29,540 nt of DNA from JACQNR01 sp964533045 (GTDB lineage Bacteria > Acidobacteriota > Terriglobia > UBA7540), in NCBI GenBank assembly GCA_964533045.1, contig CAZHKT010000031.1, forward strand, positions 1-29,540, given 5' to 3'. The notes below the pieces were generated by a model. It did no database searches. It was not told the origin of the DNA and saw only the letters and a program-made list of their open reading frames with translations. Positions within the stretch are counted from its first letter, which is position 1. Each line of letters opens with the position of its first letter. Positions 15,400-22,732 of the stretch are shown piece after piece. The position numbers and the translations under genes were made by a program.

Positions 15400-17439
15400 C
15401 TACCAGACCTTGCAGCGCAATTCGCCGGATCGCACCATGGGGTCGTTCTCTTTGCAGCCGAAGGCCTTCGAGAACTCCGGCATGTTGGAAACCGTCCCCA
15501 GGACACGGAACCGGGGCAGCGGGTGCGGGTCGCTGTTGGTAATCAGGCGCGCGTACTCAGGACGAAGGTTGCTGGCCCACACCTGCGCATAGCCAAGAAA
15601 GAACCGCTGTTCGGGCGTGAACCCGCCGATATCTTTCCTACCCGTCGTTTCCAGGGCTTTCTGGTAGGCGTTGAAGGCGACACTCAGGCCGCCGAGGTCG
15701 GCCAACGCCTCGCCCAGCACCAGCTTGCCGTTCTGGTTCAGCCCCTTTTCCACCTCGTAGCTGTCGAACTGCTTGCGCACGCAGTCGGCGAGCGCCTCAA
15801 ACTTCTTGCGATCCTCCGGCGTCCACCACATCTTGAGATTGCCTTGGGCATCGAACTGGCTGCCCTGGTCATCGTAGCCGTGGATCAACTCGTGCCCGAT
15901 GACCGCTCCTATCCCGCCGTAATTGAAGGCGTCGTCCGCATCGGCGCCGAAGAACGGCGGTTGCAGGATGCCGGCCGGGAAGACAATTTCGTTCAACTGC
16001 GGATTGTAGTAGGCGTTGACCGTTGGCGGCGACATCATCCACTCTGAGCGGTCGAGCGGCTTGCCCACCTTGGCCAGCTGGCGGTTGAACTCAAATTGGG
16101 TGGCGCGGAAAGCGTTCAGGACATAGGATTGGCGGTCCACGTCGAGCGCCGAGTAGTCACGCCACTTGTCGGGATAGCCGATCTTGTTGGCGATGGCGTC
16201 GAGTTTGCCAAGGGCTTGCTGCTTGGTCTCGGCGCTCATCCAGGGAAGGTTCTGGATGCTGTCGCGCAGCGAGGCTTCCAGGTTGTGCACCATTTCAAGG
16301 GCGCGCGCTTTGGCCTGCGGCTTGAAGTGCCGGGCCACGTAAGCCTGGCCCAGCGCTTCGCCGAGCGCGGCGTTGGTGCGCGCGACGCAGCGCTTCCAGC
16401 GCGGCAGATTCTCGGTCGTGCCGGTCAGAATCCGGCCGTTGAAGTTGAAATCCTCATCCACAAATTTCTTGGAAAGCCGCGGCGCCGCCTCTGAGATAAG
16501 CGTCCACCGCAAGTAGGTCTTCCAATCGTTCAACGGCACGCTCTTCAGCATGCGGTCCACTTCCTTGAAGAACTCCGGCGTGGCAACGTTGATTTCCGCC
16601 CTGGGATTCAGATGGGCTTCGCGCAGATAACGATTCCAGGCGAAGCTGGGGGCCAGGGCGCGGACTTCGGCCGGCTTCATGCGGTGGTAAACCTTTTCCG
16701 GATCGCGCCGCTCGACGTTGGTCAGCGAGGCCTTGGCCAGGCGCGTCTCGATGTCCATGACGGTTCGGGCAGCGGCCGCAGCCCGGGCAGGGTCATCGCC
16801 CAGCAACTCGAACATCCGCCTGATGTGCTGCACGTAATCCTCGCGCAGCTTGCGGGACTTCTCGTCCTCGCGCGTGTAGTAATCGCGGTCAGGCAGCCCC
16901 AGGCCGCCCTGGTCGATTTCCCCGATAACCTCGGTGCTGTTCCTGTAGTCCTGGGTGGAACTCAGCCGGAAGAGCGTGTCCGCACCAAAGCTCTGGAGAC
17001 GCAGGATGGCGCGCCGCAGGCCGGCCGGGTTTGAGATGTTGTCAATGCGCTTGAGTTCGGGTTCCAGCGGCGCGAGTCCCGCCGCTTCAATGCCCGGCTC
17101 GTCCATGCATGCGGCGTAGTAGTCGCCGATCTTCTGCTCCACCGAGCCTTTCGGCGCCGCGGTGTTCCGGGCTGCCTCCTCCAGGATGGCCCGCAGGTTT
17201 TCCCGATTCGCCTCATTCAGAATATTGAAGCTGCCCCAGCTCGGATGAGTAGACGGAATAGGATTCCTCGCCAGCCAGCCACCATTCGCGTACTGGTTGA
17301 AGTCGTCGCACGCCTTGCAAGTGGGATCCATGTTGGCAGGATCGAACCCGGCAGAGGCCAGGTCGCCGGCCTGCTGGGCCACTCCCAGTGACCCCAGCGT
17401 GAGCATGACGATGCATACCCAAATCCTGAAGTTCTTCAT
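15400..17439 (-). CDS. Secreted M13-family (neprilysin/PepO-like) zinc endopeptidase
   Basis: A 679-residue protein with a signal peptide (to about residue 22, LGVAQQ). The N-terminal M13 domain starts DPTCKACDDFNQYANGGWLARNPIP. The C-terminal catalytic domain carries HELIH at residues 516-520, the third zinc ligand E in GEALADLGG, and the substrate-binding NAYYNP motif. It ends RCKVW, the family's C-x-V-W terminus. Length is normal for the family. ATG at 17439 is chosen over an upstream in-frame ATG because AGGAG lies 8 bases before it and it opens the signal peptide. It cleaves small peptides, probably in the periplasm. It is convergent with the M28 gene, and the pair may act on the same peptide pool. 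Confidence 0.95.
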   Translation of the reverse strand: MKNFRIWVCIVMLTLGSLGVAQQAGDLASAGFDPANMDPTCKACDDFNQYANGGWLARNPIPSTHPSWGSFNILNEANRENLRAILEEAARNTAAPKGSVEQKIGDYYAACMDEPGIEAAGLAPLEPELKRIDNISNPAGLRRAILRLQSFGADTLFRLSSTQDYRNSTEVIGEIDQGGLGLPDRDYYTREDEKSRKLREDYVQHIRRMFELLGDDPARAAAAARTVMDIETRLAKASLTNVERRDPEKVYHRMKPAEVRALAPSFAWNRYLREAHLNPRAEINVATPEFFKEVDRMLKSVPLNDWKTYLRWTLISEAAPRLSKKFVDEDFNFNGRILTGTTENLPRWKRCVARTNAALGEALGQAYVARHFKPQAKARALEMVHNLEASLRDSIQNLPWMSAETKQQALGKLDAIANKIGYPDKWRDYSALDVDRQSYVLNAFRATQFEFNRQLAKVGKPLDRSEWMMSPPTVNAYYNPQLNEIVFPAGILQPPFFGADADDAFNYGGIGAVIGHELIHGYDDQGSQFDAQGNLKMWWTPEDRKKFEALADCVRKQFDSYEVEKGLNQNGKLVLGEALADLGGLSVAFNAYQKALETTGRKDIGGFTPEQRFFLGYAQVWASNLRPEYARLITNSDPHPLPRFRVLGTVSNMPEFSKAFGCKENDPMVRSGELRCKVW

Positions 17440-17596
17440 GAAGGGTTCTCCTTGTGACAATCTTCTATTCGACGGAGGGGATAGAGAAAGGACAGCCTTC
17501 CCTCCCCCTCCCTGGAAATTATGATGAAAACGCTCAATCGGTTCCGCATTCTACCCTTTCAGGACCCTCACTCGCGAGAGGAAAGTCACGATGTCA

Positions 17597-17660
17597 GGAA
17601 TGACGGCCTCTGGGGCACAAGCAAGCTATCCCGCGTCATTCCGAGCGTTGCAAAGGATCT
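17597..17660. repeat. MITE-like inverted repeat with CGTCATTCCGAGCG
   Basis: GGAATGACG (17597-17605) is repeated inverted as CGTCATTCC (17634-17642), then continues GAGCGTTGCAAAGGATCTC. This resembles the widespread 'GTCATTCYGAGCG...GGATCTC' family of short bacterial intergenic repeats. It lies in the 296-base gap between the rhomboid and M13 genes. Apart from this repeat and the start of the M13 leader, I see nothing in that gap. Confidence 0.55.
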
Positions 17661-17735
17661 CGCTCTGAAAACAGGCTCGAGGAAATTCCGGATTAACGCA
17701 GACCGGTCTTCCGTCGCGACTGGAGCTAAGATCAG

Positions 17736-19127
17736 TCAGCGGCCCTTCTGCCTTTCGAGGTTTGTAAGGGTCCGTAGCGCGAGTTCGTCCGCGGGCTCCA
17801 TTTCCAGAATTTTGCGCAGTTCCGCGACGGCATCCGCCTGCTTTCCTTCCGCCAGCAGCACGCGGGCCAGGGCATGGCGGCTCGCCACCGACCGGGGGTC
17901 GAGGTTCACGGCCCGCTGCAGGGATTCCTCGGCTTTGGAAAGCTCTCCCTGCCGCTCCAGCGCCAGCCCCAAGCCATAGTGGGCAGCCGCAAGGTTCGGT
18001 GAACGCCGGAGGGCCTCCTGGAAAGCGCTCGCCGCGGGCCCCGGCTGGTCCATTTCCAGCAGCGCGCCTCCCAGCCCCGCATGGCCGGCGGAATTTGACG
18101 GGTCGATTTGTACCGCCTGGCGGAAGTATGCCGCGGCGGCAGGATATCTCCTCATGAGCATCATCAGCTCGCCCCGAACCACCCTGGCGGGCGCGTAGCG
18201 CGGCCCCACCTTTTCGGCGATCTGCAAGTCCCGCAGCGCCTCTTCCAACTTCCCCTGCCGCAACGCCAGCACGCTCGCCAGGGTGAGCACCCGGGGGTCG
18301 TCCGTGCCCGGCTTGCGAAGGTCCGCGATAGCAGCCTGGGCCGCGCTGAGATTCCCCTCCTGAAACAGCACCTCTGCCTGACGCAGATTCGCTTCGAAGC
18401 GGGTGACGGCCCTCCTCTGCAGTCCGAACGAAACCAGCACCAGCGCGGCAAGGCCGGCCGCCGAAATCCTTGCCTGACGCCGCGACACGGCGTGCGGGTG
18501 CAGTATCAGGCCCACCAGCGCTCCGGTCAGGGCACCGCCGATGTGGGCGTAATTGTCGATGCCGCTTCGCGTGAGGCCGTAATAGAGGTTGTAGCCCAGA
18601 AATGGCAGGGCGCCCGTCCCGAAGGTAGCCTGAAGATTTTCCGGAATCTGGTCGGAGTAGCGAAGCCCCGCCACCACCATGGCCGCCGCCACGCCGAAAA
18701 TGGCGCCTGAGGCCCCGGCCGAGATCACCTGCGGCGAGACAAATTCGTTCAGGAAAAAACTGGTCAGCGTCCCGCCCACGCCCGACGCGAGATAGAGAAA
18801 GGCAAAATGCGTCGAACCGTAAAGGTGCTCCAGCAGATTGCCCAGAATGAAGAGGCCGATGCAGTTGAACAGAAGATGGAAGATTCCGATGTGCAAAAAG
18901 GCCGCTGTTACGAACCGCCAGTATTCTCCATTTTCGATGGACGGCCCATGCTGCGCGCCGAATCGGATCAGATTTAAAGAATTGGTTGAACCCCCGCTCA
19001 GCGTCTGGAGGATGAAAATTGCCAGATTCAGGATGATGATGGTAACCACCACCACGGGAAACGGTGCTGCCTGGCCGTCTCGAGCCTGGGAATGGTACGC
19101 GAGTTGTCCGCCCTGGGTGGTCGCCAT
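17736..19127 (-). CDS. Rhomboid-family intramembrane serine protease with C-terminal TPR domain
   Basis: A 463-residue membrane protein. Residues about 22-235 form a rhomboid core of roughly six or seven membrane helices. The catalytic dyad is present: S140 in GASGAIFG and H195 in NYAHIGG. H84 and N88 of the HLLFN motif are also kept. Residues about 240-463 are a run of TPR repeats (for example AAAYFRQAVQIDPSNSAGHAGLG). The frame is open much further upstream, through the aroF region on the opposite strand, but that extension is antisense to a clear gene. ATG at 19127 (MATTQGG) is chosen; ATG at 19154 is possible. Rhomboids cut membrane proteins within the bilayer. The TPR part may recruit substrates (inference). 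Confidence 0.88.
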   Translation of the reverse strand: MATTQGGQLAYHSQARDGQAAPFPVVVVTIIILNLAIFILQTLSGGSTNSLNLIRFGAQHGPSIENGEYWRFVTAAFLHIGIFHLLFNCIGLFILGNLLEHLYGSTHFAFLYLASGVGGTLTSFFLNEFVSPQVISAGASGAIFGVAAAMVVAGLRYSDQIPENLQATFGTGALPFLGYNLYYGLTRSGIDNYAHIGGALTGALVGLILHPHAVSRRQARISAAGLAALVLVSFGLQRRAVTRFEANLRQAEVLFQEGNLSAAQAAIADLRKPGTDDPRVLTLASVLALRQGKLEEALRDLQIAEKVGPRYAPARVVRGELMMLMRRYPAAAAYFRQAVQIDPSNSAGHAGLGGALLEMDQPGPAASAFQEALRRSPNLAAAHYGLGLALERQGELSKAEESLQRAVNLDPRSVASRHALARVLLAEGKQADAVAELRKILEMEPADELALRTLTNLERQKGR

Positions 19128-19249
19128 TGTGTGCTCGCCGCCCCAGCATAGCATTATTCGCAGCAGCGCAGGACCGCCCTCTGGCCCTGCGGCCTTTGCC
19201 GCCGCCAGGCTGGACTGCGAGCCTTGCGCTACAACGACCGGGTCTGGCG

Positions 19250-19255
19250 TATAAT
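19250..19255 (+). promoter_or_regulatory. Consensus -10 of aroF
   Basis: A perfect TATAAT at 19250-19255, 19 bases before the aroF ATG. TTGCGC at 19224-19229 is the best -35, but at 20 bp the spacing is long. Confidence 0.45.
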
Positions 19256-19274
19256 CGCTGCCCAGGGCAAAACG

Positions 19275-20324
19275 ATGCTGATTGTGATGAAGCCGCACGC
19301 CACCGAAGACGACATCCGGCGGGTGTGCGCGAAAATCGAGGCCATGGGCTACCGGCCGCATCCCATGCCGGGGGCGCAGCGCACGGCGGTGGGAATTACG
19401 GGCAACCCCGGGGCGCTCCATCCCGAGGATTTCGAGACGCTGCCCGGCGTGGCCGAGGCAATTCGCGTCTCGAAACCCTACAAACTGGTCAGCCGCGAAG
19501 TGAAGGCGGAAGATTCGATCATTCCGGCAGGAGAGCGGGCAGCCGCGACCCCGGCACCCATCACCTTCGGCGGCGCGGAACTTCAGGTTATTGCGGGCCC
19601 GTGCTCGGTCGAGAGCCGCGAGCAGGCCTTCGCCGCGGCGGCTCGCGTCAAGGCGGCGGGCGCCCGGCTGTTTCGCGGCGGGGCATACAAACCGCGCACC
19701 TCGCCCTATGCCTTCCAGGGACTGGGCGAAGAAGCCCTGAAAATCCTGGCCGAAGTGCGGGAGGCGTTCGGACTGGCCATCGTCACCGAAACGATTGACC
19801 CGGAGAATTGCGACCTGGTCGAGGCGTACGCCGACGTGCTTCAGGTGGGGGCGCGCAACATGCAGAATTTCAGCCTGCTCAAGCGCGTGGGTCGCTCGAA
19901 AAAGCCGGTGCTCCTCAAGCGCGGCATCGCCGCGACGCTGGAAGAGTTTCTGATGGCGGCGGAGTATATTCTCTCCGAAGGCAATTACAACGTTATACTT
20001 TGCGAGCGCGGCGTGCGCACCTTCGCCGACCACACGCGCAACACGCTCGATCTGAGCGTGATTCCGGCCGTCAAGGAACTCTCGCACCTGCCCATTATCG
20101 CCGACCCCAGCCACGGCACCGGGAAGCGCGACAAGGTGACGCCGCTGGCGCGCGCCGCCATCGCCGTGGGCGCCGACGGCCTGATCGTCGAAGTCCATGA
20201 CCAGCCCGACCAGGCCCTCTCCGACGGCTACCAGTCGCTCTTCCCCGCCCAGTTTGACGAACTGATGAGACAGGTGGCGGCCATCGCGCCGGTAGTGGGA
20301 AGAACATTGAAGATCGCGCATTGA
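19275..20324 (+). CDS. aroF: 3-deoxy-7-phosphoheptulonate (DAHP) synthase, type I-beta with ferredoxin-like regulatory domain
   Basis: A 349-residue enzyme that condenses phosphoenolpyruvate and erythrose 4-phosphate in the first step of the shikimate pathway. The N-terminal ferredoxin-like domain (about 1-70, MLIVMKPHATEDDIRRV) is the type seen in Thermotoga and related enzymes, where it mediates feedback inhibition by Tyr and Phe. The TIM barrel carries GPCSVES (metal-binding Cys), RGGAYKPRTSPYAFQGLG and ADPSHGTGKRD (His ligand). ATG at 19275 matches the family start and has AGGG 8 bases upstream; the frame is open further 5' but without family sequence. A beta-propeller lipoprotein follows after 50 bases. 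The symbol is by family; aroA(G)-type names are also used. Confidence 0.95.
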   Translation: MLIVMKPHATEDDIRRVCAKIEAMGYRPHPMPGAQRTAVGITGNPGALHPEDFETLPGVAEAIRVSKPYKLVSREVKAEDSIIPAGERAAATPAPITFGGAELQVIAGPCSVESREQAFAAAARVKAAGARLFRGGAYKPRTSPYAFQGLGEEALKILAEVREAFGLAIVTETIDPENCDLVEAYADVLQVGARNMQNFSLLKRVGRSKKPVLLKRGIAATLEEFLMAAEYILSEGNYNVILCERGVRTFADHTRNTLDLSVIPAVKELSHLPIIADPSHGTGKRDKVTPLARAAIAVGADGLIVEVHDQPDQALSDGYQSLFPAQFDELMRQVAAIAPVVGRTLKIAH

Positions 20325-20374
20325 AGATTGCAGGACAGAGATTTTCCTGCGCGCTGTTGACGGATCCTCGCCTT

Positions 20375-21586
20375 ATGGCCTCCACTAAAGTCGCAGCAAT
20401 TTGCCATTCTCCCTCTTTGATTCTCAATGGATTTGCACTGCTTTTCTGTCTGGCGTTACTGGGCTCTTGCAGCTCCCCTCCCGCTCCCCCCGCGCCCTAC
20501 CGGGCGTTCGTTGTCTGCCAGGATTCAAGCACCGTGGCAGTTGTGGATATGGCGGAGCTCCGCACCGTCGCTGCAATCGAGGTTTCTCCTCACCCGGAGG
20601 CGGCGGTGCGGCGTCCCCGAAGCCCGGAGATCTACGTTACGGGGCCTGGGGGGCTCGACCGGATTGACGCCCAGAACCTCAAGGTTTACTTGAAATCGCG
20701 CACAAACCAGCATCCGCGCAGTCTGGTCTTTTCGTCCGACGGCCGATTGGCCTACTACTTGGTGGGGCCAGCGGTTGCCGCGAATTCCGAGGCTCGGCCA
20801 CCCGAATCGGGGACCAGCCATATCGTGATCTACGACTGCGAGGCGCGGCGCGAGGCGGGCCAGATTGCCGCCCGCGCCACGCTCGCGCGCCTGGCGCTCA
20901 GCACCGACGGTAAGATGTTGCTGGCAACGGACCCTTCAGCCGGCGCCCTCCATTGCTTCGACATTGCCACGCGGCGGGCCGTGGGAACGATTCAGGCCGG
21001 GCGGGGAGCCGGGGCCATCGCCGTACTGCCCTACGGCAGCAAGGCCTTCGTGGCGAACGCCGGAGAGAACACCGTGTCGGTGGCGGACCTCACCGCGCGG
21101 CGGTTGTTCACGCACATTCAGCTGGGCTTGCGACCGGATTCCCTGCTGCTTAAACCGGACGGCGGCGAACTGTTCGTGCTGTCGCCGGGCGCCTCCAGCA
21201 TCACCGTGGTGGACACCTTTCACGACAACGTGCTTCAAATGCTGCCGGCGGGACGCGATCCGGTAGCGGGGGCGTTTCGTCGGGACTCGAGCGTGCTCTA
21301 TCTGGCCAATGCCGGCGACGGGTCGGTCATGGCGCTGGATGTGACGACGCGTGCCGTCCTGGCTTCCACGTTTGTGGGGAGCGAACCGCGCGCCCTGGCG
21401 CTAACACCCGACGAACGATTCCTGGCGGTCGCCGACGCCGGCACCTCCAGCCTGGCCGTGCTGATCGCCGAACCCTCGCGCATGGCCCCTTCCCGCTCCA
21501 TGCTTGTCACCAGTCTGCCGGTGGGAGCCAGGCCAGTCGCCGTCATCATTCCGGATGCGAATGGACAAGTGACTCGTGACAAGTGA
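20375..21586 (+). CDS. YVTN-type beta-propeller lipoprotein
   Basis: A 403-residue protein with a lipoprotein signal: a hydrophobic stretch ending LALLGSC, with the lipidated Cys near residue 32. After a proline-rich spacer come about seven repeats of the YVTN/lactonase-like propeller (NAGENTVSVADLTARRLF, NAGDGSVMALDVTTRAVL, DAGTSSLAVL). Such proteins bind ligands or partners at the cell surface; no enzyme motif is visible. ATG at 20375 gives a normal signal peptide. A TTG at 20321 that overlaps the aroF stop would add 18 residues. Its last codons and TGA stop are formed by a 7-bp tandem repeat (21567-21587). Functional link to aroF is not evident. Confidence 0.75.
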   Translation: MASTKVAAICHSPSLILNGFALLFCLALLGSCSSPPAPPAPYRAFVVCQDSSTVAVVDMAELRTVAAIEVSPHPEAAVRRPRSPEIYVTGPGGLDRIDAQNLKVYLKSRTNQHPRSLVFSSDGRLAYYLVGPAVAANSEARPPESGTSHIVIYDCEARREAGQIAARATLARLALSTDGKMLLATDPSAGALHCFDIATRRAVGTIQAGRGAGAIAVLPYGSKAFVANAGENTVSVADLTARRLFTHIQLGLRPDSLLLKPDGGELFVLSPGASSITVVDTFHDNVLQMLPAGRDPVAGAFRRDSSVLYLANAGDGSVMALDVTTRAVLASTFVGSEPRALALTPDERFLAVADAGTSSLAVLIAEPSRMAPSRSMLVTSLPVGARPVAVIIPDANGQVTRDK

Positions 21587-21587
21587 C
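21567..21587 (+). repeat. Tandem 7-bp repeat (three units of xxGTGAC) at a gene end
   Basis: Three heptads, AAGTGAC, TCGTGAC and AAGTGAC, are in tandem. They place TGA at 21570, 21577 and 21584, one in each reading frame. The third is the lipoprotein stop codon. Related 7-bp-spaced GTGAC motifs follow other gene ends nearby. Confidence 0.75.
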
Positions 21588-21629
21588 GAGCAAACGACCG
21601 CGAATAAGGATCCGGCTCTGCTGCGACCG

Positions 21630-21682
21630 GTGATGCGGTCACGCATCACTCGGCACTGTTTTTCATGTCGGCGCGCCGACAA
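21630..21682. repeat. Hairpin GTGATGCG/CGCATCAC followed by palindrome copy 2
   Basis: GTGATGCG (21630-21637) pairs with CGCATCAC (21642-21649) around GTCA. TTTTT starts 9 bases later (21659-21663), too far for a standard terminator. The 14-bp palindrome GTCGGCGCGCCGAC plus AA follows at 21667-21682. Confidence 0.65.
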
Positions 21683-21768
21683 GCCTTCAAGCTTTGGTTG
21701 ATGTCGGCCTCCCTCGCAGAATCCCATCCCACTCATGCAACTTTTACTCCCCTATTCTTGCATCACAC

Positions 21769-21777
21769 TGCTAGAAT
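21769..21777 (+). promoter_or_regulatory. Possible extended -10 promoter of the 21790 gene
   Basis: TGCTAGAAT fits an extended -10. It would give a leader of only about 6 bases before the ATG at 21790, consistent with the lack of a clear Shine-Dalgarno there. Confidence 0.35.
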
Positions 21778-21789
21778 CGTGACCGGGTT

Positions 21790-22593
21790 ATGCGGAAAGC
21801 TCTCCTCCAGAACACATGCTCGCTTCGACGGCTGGCGCTGCTGCTGGCGGCGCTGCCCTTCGCCTCACCCTTGCTTTGCGCGCAAGGAACCGTGCTGGTC
21901 GGCTTTGTCGTTCCGGCAGGCGCGGAATACCAGGTCGGCGCGCCCGTCTACTTCGACACCGTCATCCAGAACCGCTCCACCGACACGGTGCGCGTGAACC
22001 TGGGCCATCACGGCAAATGGAATTATGAGTTTGAACTGGCGAAACCGGACGGCACCAGGGCGTCCGTGCCTCCTTACCGCAAGGTGGGGCCGGGGCCCAA
22101 GGGCCTGATCACCGTCGGCCCTCACCAGACGCGCGTGCGGCGCGTGGTGCTCGACGATTGGACGACCATCTCACAGCCGGGCGAGTACACGCTCAAAGTG
22201 CGGCTGACCGTGCTGCTCAGTTCCTCGGGCAGCATTTCCTGGCAGAAGGAGTTTTATAATGACCTCAAGTTGGTCGTCGGACCGCGCGATCCTGAGAAAC
22301 TCCAGACCCTCTGCGAACGCCTGACCGAAGCCGCCTTGAATTCCCCCGACCCCGATGCCGCCGTCGACGCGGCTATGACCCTGAGCTACGTCCAGGATCC
22401 TATGGCCGTTTCCTACCAGGCGCGCATACTTTCCGCCGGTTCGCCCGCGGCGCGCTCGAGCGCTGTCACAGGCCTCGCCCGCATCGGCACCCCCGAGGCC
22501 CAGGCAGCTCTCAAGGCCGGACTTGCCACCGCCGACCCCGACCTGAAATCCAAGATCGAGTCCGCCCTCACCCAGATCAAACCGGCAAGCTGA
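21790..22593 (+). CDS. Secreted protein with Ig-like and HEAT-like regions, function unknown
   Basis: A 267-residue protein with a signal peptide (to about residue 32, PLLCAQG). A beta-sandwich-like region (about 33-165) follows: PVYFDTVIQNRSTDTVRVNL, then GEYTLKVRLTVLLSS, a pattern seen in secreted Ig-like and alpha-2-macroglobulin-like domains. Residues about 170-265 are alpha-helical and resemble HEAT repeats (ARSSAVTGLARIGTPEAQAALKAGL). I do not recognise a specific family. No enzyme motif is visible. It stands alone, with intergenic repeats on both sides and a convergent GH57 gene downstream. A scaffold or binding role outside the cytoplasm is the most that can be said. Confidence 0.75.
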   Translation: MRKALLQNTCSLRRLALLLAALPFASPLLCAQGTVLVGFVVPAGAEYQVGAPVYFDTVIQNRSTDTVRVNLGHHGKWNYEFELAKPDGTRASVPPYRKVGPGPKGLITVGPHQTRVRRVVLDDWTTISQPGEYTLKVRLTVLLSSSGSISWQKEFYNDLKLVVGPRDPEKLQTLCERLTEAALNSPDPDAAVDAAMTLSYVQDPMAVSYQARILSAGSPAARSSAVTGLARIGTPEAQAALKAGLATADPDLKSKIESALTQIKPAS

Positions 22594-22732
22594 AAAGCAG
22601 TGACCGACGACGAGAAAGGAACGGAAAGCTCGTATCGCTGACCCCTCGGACCTGTTCAGTGTGCCGGACCCCTTGGGACGAGCGGCGCAATTCCCTCCCC
22701 GCGATTCGTCACGCATCACTGGCGATCGAGGT

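Noticed and set aside
19128..20321. Upstream extension of the rhomboid gene to 861 residues
   Set aside because: The extra 398 residues are antisense to the DAHP synthase gene and have no domain; the rhomboid family start is at 19127 or 19154.
21630..21663. Hairpin plus TTTTT as an intrinsic terminator of the lipoprotein gene
   Set aside because: Nine bases separate the stem from the T-run, too far for a standard terminator; kept as a repeat only.
21638..22720. 13-bp direct repeats (GTCACGCATCACT at 21638 and 22708) flanking the 21790 gene as a transposition footprint
   Set aside because: Both copies belong to the local 7-bp GTGAC/GTCAC repeat pattern, and no transposase or terminal inverted repeats are present.
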